Source of the DNA: Phycisphaerae bacterium | GTDB lineage: Bacteria > Planctomycetota > Phycisphaerae > Sedimentisphaerales > Anaerohalosphaeraceae | DNA length: 5,049 nt | NCBI GenBank assembly: GCA_007121565.1 | Contig: SKKI01000324.1 | Location: forward strand, 1 to 5,049 | Direction of reading: 5' to 3' | Shown here: positions 1 through 5,049 of the stretch, one piece after another | How the letters are laid out: each line of letters opens with the position of its first letter | Numbering within the stretch: the stretch's first letter is position 1 | Notes under the pieces: generated by a model | Told to the model about the DNA's origin: nothing | What the model saw: the letters and a program-made list of their open reading frames with translations, nothing else | Databases searched by the model: none | Position numbers and translations under genes: made by a program

Positions 1-548
1 ACCACCACCGGCACAGTCGCCTGCTCGATGATGATCTGGATGGACGAGCGCATCTTGAGCCCCTGGTTGGAGCCGATGGGACTGGCCAGCGGCATGACCG
101 TTGCGCAGCCGACATCCTGTAATTTCTTGGCCAGAATCGGGTCGGCGTTCATATACGGCAGTACCACAAAGCCGTCTTTGACCAGCGTCTCGGCGGCCTT
201 GAGCGTCTCCTCGCCGTCGGGCAACAAGTAATATGGATCAGGCGTAACTTCCAGTTTAACCCAGTCAATGCCCGAGGCCGCCCGTGCCAGCCGCGCCAGC
301 CGCACCGCCTCGGCCGCATCCCGCGCCCCGGAGGTGTTGGGCAGCAGCAGATACCTGTCGCGGTCAATTGCGGCCAGCATATTGTCGTTTTCGTTTTCAA
401 TGTCCACACGCCGCAGCGCGACGGTCACGATCTGAGTCCCGGAGGCGGCAATCGCCTCGGCCATGAGAGCATGGGAGGCGAATTTGCCCGTGCCGACCAG
501 CAGCCGCGAGCTGAATGGGCGATCCGCAATGGTTAGTATATCGGTCAC
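1..548 (-). CDS. thiG: Thiazole synthase ThiG (3' end outside window)
   Basis: ThiG condenses 1-deoxy-D-xylulose 5-phosphate, dehydroglycine (or iminoglycine) and sulfur carried on ThiS thiocarboxylate to make the thiazole phosphate half of thiamin, in the cytoplasm. The visible 182 residues contain the family landmarks: LLVGTGKF near residue 17, the block DWVKLEV with Lys98 (the Schiff-base lysine of the family), LPYMNADP near 130 and the phosphate-binding [12 protein letters not shown] near 152. Family members are about 255 residues, so roughly 70 C-terminal residues lie beyond the left edge. The start is GTG at 548-546. GGAGG, formed by the last two glycine codons of thiS, sits 8 nt upstream, and only 4 nt separate the genes, so translation is probably coupled. 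Transcription comes from the riboswitch-controlled promoter upstream of thiS. Identity is confident; the GTG start is well supported. Confidence 0.97.
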   Translation of the reverse strand, partial: MTDILTIADRPFSSRLLVGTGKFASHALMAEAIAASGTQIVTVALRRVDIENENDNMLAAIDRDRYLLLPNTSGARDAAEAVRLARLARAASGIDWVKLEVTPDPYYLLPDGEETLKAAETLVKDGFVVLPYMNADPILAKKLQDVGCATVMPLASPIGSNQGLKMRSSIQIIIEQATVPVV

Positions 549-552
549 TCTA

Positions 553-768
553 TCATCCTCCCGGCACAAATCGCACCAGTTCAAGCGTCATTCCATCGGC
601 CAGCGCTGTCGTTGCGAACGCCTCACGCGGCACAATCCGCCCGTCGACCTCGGCCACCACCGTCGCCTGGTCAATATTCATCTCCGCCAGCAAATCGGCC
701 AGCGTCGCCGGCAGCGCACCGGCAGCGTATACTTTTTCAATGCCGTTGACGGTCAGTCGTTTGGCCAT
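553..768 (-). CDS. thiS: Sulfur carrier protein ThiS
   Basis: This 71-residue ubiquitin-fold protein carries sulfur for thiazole synthesis. Its C-terminal glycine is adenylated by ThiF-type enzymes, converted to a thiocarboxylate and used by ThiG. The sequence opens with LTVNG, has the central DGRIVPRE strand-turn region, and ends in VPGG; the terminal Gly-Gly is the functional signature. Length is normal for the family (about 65-70). The ATG at 768-766 has AGGA 7 nt upstream (776-779). The gene is first in the operon, immediately after an intrinsic terminator and TPP riboswitch, and 4 nt before thiG. MoaD and other ubiquitin-like carriers also end in GG, but the ThiG partner and the riboswitch settle it as ThiS. 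Confidence 0.96.
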   Translation of the reverse strand: MAKRLTVNGIEKVYAAGALPATLADLLAEMNIDQATVVAEVDGRIVPREAFATTALADGMTLELVRFVPGG

Positions 769-786
769 GTCACTGTCCTGCTTAAC

Positions 787-815
787 AAAAAAGCCTCCAC
801 CGGCGGCAGAGGCTC
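787..815 (-). terminator. Intrinsic terminator of the TPP riboswitch expression platform
   Basis: Read on the minus strand, AGCCTC (814-809) pairs perfectly with GAGGCT (797-792), with a possible inner GCC/GGT extension. It is followed by a run of six T (792-787). It lies between the riboswitch aptamer and thiS, 18 bp before the thiS start codon, which is the normal position for a riboswitch-controlled attenuator. The 5' arm can alternatively pair with the 3' side of the aptamer (843-848), giving a plausible antiterminator. Confidence 0.85.
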
Positions 816-840
816 AAGATAATCGGTCAATCTTATCCGT

Positions 841-939
841 GTGCCTCCCTTCGCCGGTATGAGCCGGATCAGGTTCAAAGGGTACTCGCACCACGCGAAC
901 TCTCAGCGATCAGGCCCACCGGCCCATCGCTCCCCTGTC
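841..939 (-). promoter_or_regulatory. TPP (THI-box) riboswitch
   Basis: The minus strand carries the conserved thi-box elements in order: GGGGAGC, CTGAGAG, ACCCTTTGAACCTGAT, and CCGGCTCATACCGG followed by CGAAGGGA. Visible helices are P1 (TGTG with CACA across the whole element), P2 (AGCGAT with ATCGCT), P3 (GGCC with GGCC), a small P3a (TCGC with GCGA) and the P4/P5 arm (CCGG with CCGG). The element binds thiamin pyrophosphate and here precedes thiS-thiG. With the terminator at 787-815 it should shut off transcription when TPP is abundant. The element is complete, with no missing conserved block. Confidence 0.97.
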
Positions 940-941
940 AC

Positions 942-969
942 AAAATACCAACGATACGGAAAACCGCAA
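942..969 (-). promoter_or_regulatory. Probable sigma70-type promoter of the thi operon
   Basis: On the minus strand TTGCGG (969-964) and TATTTT (947-942) are separated by 16 bp and lie just upstream of the riboswitch, so transcription would start around the first riboswitch bases. The match is moderate. An alternative pairing of TTGCTT with TATCGT slightly upstream is also possible. Confidence 0.45.
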
Positions 970-1029
970 AAAAAGCAAGAATTTTATTTCTGGACAACGG
1001 ACATCTTTTTCAGGCTTGTGAAATAGTGT

Positions 1030-1057
1030 TTGATTAACTCTTTATGTTTCGTATAAT
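1030..1057 (+). promoter_or_regulatory. Strong sigma70-type promoter of the AT-rich cassette
   Basis: TTGATT (1030-1035) and a perfect TATAAT (1052-1057) are 16 bp apart, placing the transcription start near 1064. It diverges from the thi promoter about 60 bp away. It argues against translation from the ATG at 1068, which would begin only a few bases into the transcript. It favours the ATG at 1131, which has a leader of about 65 nt and a good ribosome binding site. Confidence 0.75.
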
Positions 1058-1130
1058 AGTCGCATAGATGCCGCTTTGGATTGCAAAAATGCTGTTTGTG
1101 AGCAACTTGCACTCATCAGAAGGGAAAAAC

Positions 1131-1439
1131 ATGGTTGATCCGATCAGAGGGATTTATAAGTTTTCTATACTGTTGGTTCCTCGTACAGTCAAGGGGAACG
1201 CTTTATGGGCTCTGGCTTTTTTAAGTCTTGGCATTATTTTTGGCATTTTGACCTTCGGCTGGTTTGCTTTATTGATGGTTTTTCCCGGTATCGCCGCCAC
1301 GCTTCACCTTACATTGTCCCCAAAATCTCTGGAAAAACACAACAAAGAATGGGACAAGTACTGGGGCAATAGCAAAACAGCTTCTTCTATTGAACGGCAA
1401 GCGAACAGCAAGACATTTTCTCCGAGGGAATGCCAATGA
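1131..1439 (+). CDS. Uncharacterised small membrane protein (102 aa)
   Basis: I do not recognise this family. The N-terminal 22 residues are mildly amphipathic and basic. Residues 23-62 form one long hydrophobic stretch, interrupted near Gly43 and Pro52, that could be a two-helix transmembrane hairpin. Residues 64-102 are a hydrophilic, charged tail with many Lys, Ser, Glu and Asn. The chosen ATG (1131) has AGAAGGGA 5 nt upstream and a strong promoter about 75 bp upstream. An in-frame ATG at 1068 lies almost on the predicted transcription start and is less likely. The stop codon overlaps the next ATG (ATGA, 1436-1439), so the gene is probably translationally coupled to the 33-aa ORF. The gene is AT-richer than the flanking thi and rpoN genes. 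Function is unknown; the layout only suggests a partner for the downstream products. Confidence 0.7.
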   Translation: MVDPIRGIYKFSILLVPRTVKGNALWALAFLSLGIIFGILTFGWFALLMVFPGIAATLHLTLSPKSLEKHNKEWDKYWGNSKTASSIERQANSKTFSPRECQ

Positions 1440-1537
1440 AACGGGCAATTTCGTTTGTCCGTCAACAACATATGATGGACGCAAAGCAGAAGATTCAGGT
1501 TGACCCGAACGACTGGCTCAGCCGACGTACCGTCTGA
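1436..1537 (+). CDS. Small ORF (33 aa) coupled to the membrane protein gene
   Basis: This short frame has better initiation signals than the 300-aa gene after it: GAGGGA at 1424-1429, 6 nt before its ATG, and a 4-nt ATGA overlap with the preceding stop codon. The product begins MKRAISFVRQQ and ends DPNDWLSRRTV; it is basic and polar, with no signal peptide or membrane segment. Its TGA stop (1535-1537) is in the same register as the following 300-aa frame, which begins six bases later. It may therefore be a real small protein, a coupling leader, or the N-terminus of a longer protein (about 336 residues) cut by a nonsense mutation. The sequence does not decide between these. No known family is recognised. 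Confidence 0.5.
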   Translation: MKRAISFVRQQHMMDAKQKIQVDPNDWLSRRTV

Positions 1538-1543
1538 CTGGAT

Positions 1544-2446
1544 ATGGGACGTATGAGGATTATACCAAAAACAATCGAGACAAATTGCCCTGAGCTTAAC
1601 AGGGCATGGCAGGAGTATCAACATTTTATACTCGACCGTTCTGCGATTTTAATTGAAGATTCAGAAGAAGCATTAAATTGGCACGCATTCCTCGGACATA
1701 GTATAGACATGCAGGGTTTTCGTGCCGCTGAATTTGCGGGTGTGGATGAACTTTCCAAACCTGCGCCGAATTTTATACCCCTTAAACAAACAGGTATTGG
1801 CGTTAAAGAGCTGGGGCAATTGTGGCAAATTGAATCGATTCGTAATCACTTGCTTCGAGGATGTATTGGCACCGACACCACAACATCCTATGAAATTCTA
1901 AAAACAGCAGGCGGAGAGACGGGAGTTTTGCTTGCCCGGGCTTTTCAGACGTTTCCATTTCGCAAGGGACACAAGTATATTCGTGCATTGTTGCATAATT
2001 CAGCTGTGCTGCAAACGTTCAATTATTCTTTCAGAAATTGGCTGAAACATCAATGCTCGGTCTTAGGTGAAAAGGAATTTCCGCCGCGCAATTTTCGTCA
2101 ATGTGTTGGGGTTGGAAAATCACTTGAGGAAGTACTATGTGAAAAACTTGAAAAAACGTTCTATCTGGTCGGACCGGAAATGGCTCCATACATGATATGC
2201 GATTGGCAGCTATGGCTTTGGAAAGAGCGAAAAACGGAGCTTTTTGACTCCTTCAAGTATGATGCTTTTCACATCGCATTTGTTGGATATGTAAATCAGA
2301 GACATGGCGATACAATTCCCGAAGATAAAGTTAAGTTTGTCCGATGGTGGTATCGTTATTGTCCCGAAATACCGCCGAGACTTGCCAATGAGTGCATTTG
2401 GCTTGCGATGGAACATGATTTGATTCATATGATACCAAAGGGTTAA
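1544..2446 (+). CDS. Uncharacterised soluble protein (300 aa)
   Basis: I do not recognise this family. The product is a soluble protein of about 300 residues, rich in aromatic residues and with eight cysteines that form no CxxC-type cluster. It has no signal peptide or transmembrane segment. Residues 208-221 (LVGPEMAPYMICDW) loosely resemble the G-x-G/P hairpin of helix-hairpin-helix DNA-binding or glycosylase-like proteins, and conserved-looking WLWKE and RWWYRYCPEIPP segments follow. That is a weak resemblance, not an assignment. Start choice is uncertain: ATG 1544 and ATG 1553 both lack a clear Shine-Dalgarno, which fits translation by coupling to the 33-aa ORF ending at 1537. It is the last gene of the AT-rich cassette and ends 13 bp from the convergent stop of rpoN. 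The long uninterrupted frame and biased composition make it a real gene; its role is open. Confidence 0.75.
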   Translation: MGRMRIIPKTIETNCPELNRAWQEYQHFILDRSAILIEDSEEALNWHAFLGHSIDMQGFRAAEFAGVDELSKPAPNFIPLKQTGIGVKELGQLWQIESIRNHLLRGCIGTDTTTSYEILKTAGGETGVLLARAFQTFPFRKGHKYIRALLHNSAVLQTFNYSFRNWLKHQCSVLGEKEFPPRNFRQCVGVGKSLEEVLCEKLEKTFYLVGPEMAPYMICDWQLWLWKERKTELFDSFKYDAFHIAFVGYVNQRHGDTIPEDKVKFVRWWYRYCPEIPPRLANECIWLAMEHDLIHMIPKG

Positions 2447-2459
2447 AGCCTAACGGCTG

Positions 2460-3935
2460 TCAATACTTCCGTCGGAATTTGGCCGTTGGGATGTTCAGGA
2501 GTTTGCGATATTTGGCGACGGTGCGGCGGGCGATGTTGCCCATGCCGGCGGCGGCCAGTTTTTCGCGGATATCATCGTCGTTAAGCGGTTTGGCCTTGTC
2601 TTCGGTATCGACGATGTCCTGGAGTTTGGCTTTGACCGCGTCATAGCTGCGCTGGTGGCCGTCGCCGTTTTCCAGGCCGCCGCTGAAAAAGCTCCGTAGC
2701 GGCAAAATCCCCTGCGGACACTGGACGTACTTGCCGGCCACCGCCCGCGAAACAGTGGCGATATGCACGCCGACCTGCTCGGCGATGACGGCCATCGGCA
2801 GCGGCTTGAGATACAGCTTGCCGCGTGCAAAGAAATCATGCTGATGCCGCACGATCACACGTGCGACCTTGAGCAGGGTGTTTTTACGCTGCTCGATGGC
2901 GTCCATAAACCATTGGGCCGAGCGAATATTTTTCAGCAGAAACTCGCGGGTTTCGTTGTCAATTTTGCGATTGCGCGCCATTTTCTTATAAAAGCTGTTG
3001 ATCCGCAGCGTCGGCGCAAACGAATCGGTCAGTTCCACGTCATAACCGCCCTGGTCGTTGGGCTCGACAATCACATCGGCGTTGATCGGGTAGTTGTCGT
3101 TGCGCCCGACCACCAGCCCCGGCGAGGTATCCAGCTTGCTGAGCCGTTCAATCGCCTGGTTGACGCGCTCGACGGAGCAGTTCATTTTTTTGGCGATGTG
3201 CGGCAGGTGGTTTTCAAGCAGCTCGGCCCAGTGGTCGCTGATGAGTTGGCTCTCAAACGACAAATCCTCCGGCAACTGCCGCATCTGGATCAGCAGGCAC
3301 TCGCGCAGGTCGCGCGCCCCGACGCCGGGCGGGTCAAGCTTTTGCACCAGTTGCAGTGCGGCCTGCAGGTGCTCGATGTCAAAGGCGTGCTTATCGTCGT
3401 TGTGCAGTTGCTCCAGCCCGGCGGTCAGATAGCCCTTTTCGTCAAGGTATTCGATAATCAGATCGCCGGCGGCCCGCACCTTTTCGTCGACATCGGCCAT
3501 CCGCCACTGTTCTTTGAGCCAGTCGTCCAGCGATTTTCCCTGGTCGGCGGTATTCATCAGGGCTTCCATCTTTTTGTCCGGATCGCCGCCGGTCGGCTGG
3601 GTGTACAACGGCCCGGTATTGTTCAGGTAATCGTCAAAATCTTCCCCGATCGCATCCAATCGCTGAAAATCTTCGACATGGTCGTTGTCATCGCCGACGA
3701 CCAGTTCCTGTTCATCCGGCGTGCTGTCCGAGTCGGCCTCCGGCTCGCCGTCGGTCTGCGACTGGGCCTGTTCGCCGGCTTCCAGCACGGGATTGCTGTT
3801 GAGCTCTGCCTCGATCCGCTCCTGCAGTGCCAGCAGCGGAAGCTGTAATATTTCCATCGACTGGATCATCCGCGGCGCCAGCTTCATCCGCTGCTCCATC
3901 CGCATCTGACCGGTCATTGATAATTTCATCGCCAT
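2460..3935 (-). CDS. rpoN: RNA polymerase sigma-54 factor RpoN
   Basis: RpoN directs core RNA polymerase to -24/-12 promoters and needs an AAA+ activator for open-complex formation. All regions are present in the 491-residue product. The activator-interacting region I spans residues 4-52 (LAPRMIQSMEILQLPLLAL, then NPVLE). An acidic region II covers about 54-107, rich in Asp and Glu. The core-binding domain covers about 120-310 and includes LDPPGVGARDLRECLL near 200. The helix-turn-helix region is near 380-412 (MAVIAEQVGVHIATVSRAVA, KYVQCPQGI), and the RpoN box ARRTVAKYRK is at 469-478. The frame is open 34 codons further upstream, but that stretch (Cys/Arg-rich) is not family-like. ATG 3935 has GAGGT 8 nt upstream, so it is preferred. 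Length is normal for the family. Divergent from the cupin gene and convergent with the AT-rich cassette. Confidence 0.98.
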   Translation of the reverse strand: MAMKLSMTGQMRMEQRMKLAPRMIQSMEILQLPLLALQERIEAELNSNPVLEAGEQAQSQTDGEPEADSDSTPDEQELVVGDDNDHVEDFQRLDAIGEDFDDYLNNTGPLYTQPTGGDPDKKMEALMNTADQGKSLDDWLKEQWRMADVDEKVRAAGDLIIEYLDEKGYLTAGLEQLHNDDKHAFDIEHLQAALQLVQKLDPPGVGARDLRECLLIQMRQLPEDLSFESQLISDHWAELLENHLPHIAKKMNCSVERVNQAIERLSKLDTSPGLVVGRNDNYPINADVIVEPNDQGGYDVELTDSFAPTLRINSFYKKMARNRKIDNETREFLLKNIRSAQWFMDAIEQRKNTLLKVARVIVRHQHDFFARGKLYLKPLPMAVIAEQVGVHIATVSRAVAGKYVQCPQGILPLRSFFSGGLENGDGHQRSYDAVKAKLQDIVDTEDKAKPLNDDDIREKLAAAGMGNIARRTVAKYRKLLNIPTAKFRRKY

Positions 3936-3990
3936 AACGCAACACCTCGCGATTGTTTCAGATATAAAAACTCTAATTATTACACGGTTC

Positions 3991-4017
3991 ATTATACCAC
4001 CGCCGCACCGAAAACAA
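3991..4017 (-). promoter_or_regulatory. Extended -10 promoter of rpoN
   Basis: The minus strand has TATAAT (3996-3991) preceded by TG and one base (TGGTATAAT), an extended -10 element. A weak -35-like TTGTTT lies at 4017-4012 with a short 15-bp spacer. The expected start of transcription is near 3984, giving a leader of about 50 nt before ATG 3935. It also supports excluding the upstream codons of the open frame from the protein. Confidence 0.65.
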
Positions 4018-4092
4018 CAGCGTATTTTTCCCTTCACAGTTTTTGGCCGCAGTCAGGCAGCCATTTTCCCGATGACAAGATTCAATGCCGCC

Positions 4093-4108
4093 TGGCCCTT
4101 GTTGTGCT
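4093..4108 (+). promoter_or_regulatory. Candidate sigma54 (-24/-12) promoter element
   Basis: TGGCCCTTGTTGTGCT matches 9 of the 12 specified positions of the consensus TGGCAC-R-N4-TTGCW. The invariant GG and GC are at the correct 10-bp separation. Transcription would start about 12 bp after the GC, near 4120, upstream of the cupin gene. It lies in the intergenic region divergent from rpoN. A single match of this quality can occur by chance, and no activator sites were identified. Confidence 0.3.
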
Positions 4109-4127
4109 GTGCGGATTCTGGTAATAT
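4099..4127 (+). promoter_or_regulatory. Sigma70-like promoter upstream of the cupin gene
   Basis: TTGTTG (4099-4104) and TAATAT (4122-4127) are 17 bp apart, with a TG one base before the -10 (TGGTAATAT). Transcription would start near 4134, about 55 nt before the cupin ATG. The -35 half overlaps a sigma54-like element (4093-4108), so the two readings compete. Confidence 0.5.
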
Positions 4128-4188
4128 GTCCTGTGTTGTTTTTCTGAAAATTACTCCATTATCAGTACTGTCAGGAAGGACTATAGAG

Positions 4189-4470
4189 ATGCCGACTGTA
4201 AACGATTGTCGCGTGCGTCAGCCGACAGCCGAGGAAAAGGCGACGTGTCGGACCTGGCCGGTCTGGAGCTGTGATGTCAGTGAATTTGAATGGGAGTATA
4301 CGCAAACCGAAAAATGTCTGCTCATCGAAGGGCAGGTCACGGTGACCGACTGCCCCGAGACCGGCAATGCGATCACGTTTGGACCGGGCGATTATGTCAT
4401 TTTTCCAAACGGATTAAAATGCATCTGGAAGGTCGAGAAGCCGGTGCGTAAGCATTATGATTTTGAATAG
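4189..4470 (+). CDS. Small cupin-domain protein (DUF861/cupin_3 type)
   Basis: This is a 93-residue single-domain cupin of the type often labelled DUF861 or (S)-ureidoglycine aminohydrolase-like cupin. The family pattern is clear: WPVWSCDVSEFEWEY (23-37), TEKCLLIEGQVTVT (40-53), ITFGPGDYVIFPNGLKCIW (62-80), and the closing VRKHYDFE. The ordinary two-His cupin metal motif is not obvious, which is usual for these short members. Substrate and reaction cannot be named. The ATG at 4189 has AGGAAGGA 8 nt upstream. An open frame extending back to 4072 starts before the predicted promoter and is not used. The protease gene follows after 31 bp with no terminator, so co-transcription is likely. Confidence 0.88.
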   Translation: MPTVNDCRVRQPTAEEKATCRTWPVWSCDVSEFEWEYTQTEKCLLIEGQVTVTDCPETGNAITFGPGDYVIFPNGLKCIWKVEKPVRKHYDFE

Positions 4471-4501
4471 ACCCTATGTGTTCATGTCGAAGGCTATAAT
4501 T

Positions 4502-5049
4502 ATGGTTCAAATAAACAGCCAAAGCGCAATTGTCCTTGCCCTGCTGGTGTGTCTGACGAGCGGGATGGGGTTGGCTCAATTACCCGCGGCGGCGGATGAA
4601 CTGGACGCAATTGACGATTTTTTAGGCACTTATGAAAAATCCGTCGTGATGCTGATGGTCGTCCGCCAGGACTTTGACTACGTCCGGCCCTGGCAGCAAA
4701 AGCCAATGGGCCGCGGCGTGGGTACCGGTTTTATCATTGAAGGCAACCGCATCCTGACCAATGCCCACAATGTGGCCAATGCCCGCTATGTCGAGGTGAC
4801 CAAGCAGTACGAGGACCGCCGCTATGCGGCGCGCGTGGCATATGTCGGACACGATTGCGACCTGGCGGTGCTGACAGTGGCCGATCCGTCATTTTTTGAC
4901 GATATGACCGCCCTGTCGTTTGGTCCGATTCCCCGAGTCAATACCACCGTGCATACCGCCGGCTTCCCGGTCGGCGGACGGCAGTTGTCGATCACCGAAG
5001 GCGTCGTATCCCGCATAGAGACAGGCACTTACAGCCATACCCAAGCCCA
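4502..5049 (+). CDS. Exported HtrA/Deg-like serine protease, N-terminal part (3' end outside window)
   Basis: The visible 182 residues begin with a signal peptide: a short polar start, a hydrophobic core at 9-19 (AIVLALLVCLT), and an Ala25-Gln26 cleavage site (GLA/Q). This indicates export to the periplasm or cell surface. A trypsin-like Deg protease domain follows: VGTGFIIEG (73-81), LTNAHNV with catalytic His89, and CDLAVL with catalytic Asp120. HTAGFPVGGRQLSITEGVVSRIE (151-173) resembles the Deg9-like branch more than E. coli DegP. The catalytic Ser (GNSGG region) and any PDZ domain lie past the right edge. ATG 4502 has GAAGG 8 nt upstream. An in-frame ATG at 4484 would add six residues but lacks a good ribosome binding site. 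Likely quality-control protease; substrate unknown. Probably co-transcribed with the cupin. Confidence 0.92.
   Translation, partial: MVQINSQSAIVLALLVCLTSGMGLAQLPAAADELDAIDDFLGTYEKSVVMLMVVRQDFDYVRPWQQKPMGRGVGTGFIIEGNRILTNAHNVANARYVEVTKQYEDRRYAARVAYVGHDCDLAVLTVADPSFFDDMTALSFGPIPRVNTTVHTAGFPVGGRQLSITEGVVSRIETGTYSHTQA

Noticed and set aside
463..862. Plus-strand open frames opposite thiS and the thiG start
   Set aside because: They are antisense shadows of thiS/thiG and the terminator, with no family resemblance.
841..1026. Plus-strand open frame of 61 codons
   Set aside because: It runs across the complementary strand of the TPP riboswitch and the thi promoter and has no ribosome binding site.
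1068..1130. 21-codon N-terminal extension of the 102-aa membrane protein
   Set aside because: The ATG at 1068 is only about 4 bases from the predicted transcription start, whereas ATG 1131 has AGAAGGGA at proper spacing.
1535..1537. TGA as a selenocysteine codon
   Set aside because: No convincing hairpin of the bacterial SECIS type was seen directly after the codon. Other genes here (thiS, the 102-aa gene, rpoN) use TGA as a stop.
1504..1593. Alternative frame across the 33-aa/300-aa junction that reads protein-like (PTYRLTGYGTYEDY)
   Set aside because: It has no start codon with a ribosome binding site, is only 29 codons long and overlaps better-supported frames. It could be a frameshift remnant, but nothing in the window confirms this.
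2763..3848. Long plus-strand open frame (361 codons) opposite rpoN
   Set aside because: It is fully antisense to rpoN, whose protein matches the sigma-54 family along its length. Long antisense frames are expected opposite GC-rich genes, and the translation shows no recognisable domain.
3936..4037. 34-codon N-terminal extension of rpoN
   Set aside because: It is rich in Cys and Arg and not family-like, and it begins upstream of the extended -10 promoter. The ATG at 3935 has a good ribosome binding site and gives the normal RpoN N-terminus.

Overview
The window looks like ordinary chromosome from a free-living, Gram-negative-type bacterium. RpoN, the ThiS/ThiG pair and the exported Deg-type protease all read like homologues from the Planctomycetota (Phycisphaerae-like). 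That placement is inferred from remembered sequence character; no search was run. Most of the window is GC-rich (38 of 60 bases G+C in 2641-2700, counted by hand). The block around 1030-2446 is visibly AT-richer (19 of 60 in 1621-1680), which suggests a different origin.

Layout, left to right. (1) Positions 1-969, minus strand: a thiamin thiazole operon. A sigma70-like promoter (942-969) drives a complete TPP riboswitch (841-939), followed by an intrinsic terminator (787-815), thiS (553-768) and thiG (548 to beyond the left edge). The 3' side of the riboswitch can pair with the 5' arm of the terminator, so the switch most likely acts by TPP-dependent premature termination. (2) Positions 1030-2446, plus strand: a strong promoter (TTGATT, 16 bp, TATAAT) and a compact run of three reading frames with no recognised family: a 102-aa membrane protein, a 33-aa ORF overlapping it by ATGA, and a 300-aa soluble protein. 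The 33-aa and 300-aa frames share one register and are separated only by a TGA and six bases. (3) Positions 2460-3996, minus strand: rpoN (sigma-54), 491 aa from the best-supported start, with an extended -10 promoter. It is convergent with the AT-rich cassette, and 13 bp separate the two stop codons. (4) Positions 4093-5049, plus strand: a small DUF861-type cupin divergent from rpoN, then 31 bp later an exported HtrA/Deg-like serine protease cut off by the right edge. The rpoN-cupin intergenic region holds a sigma70-like promoter for the cupin and an overlapping sigma54-like -24/-12 element.

The thi operon, rpoN, cupin and protease are familiar housekeeping genes. The only candidate for something undescribed is the AT-rich cassette at 1030-2446. 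The sequence alone does not give it a function.
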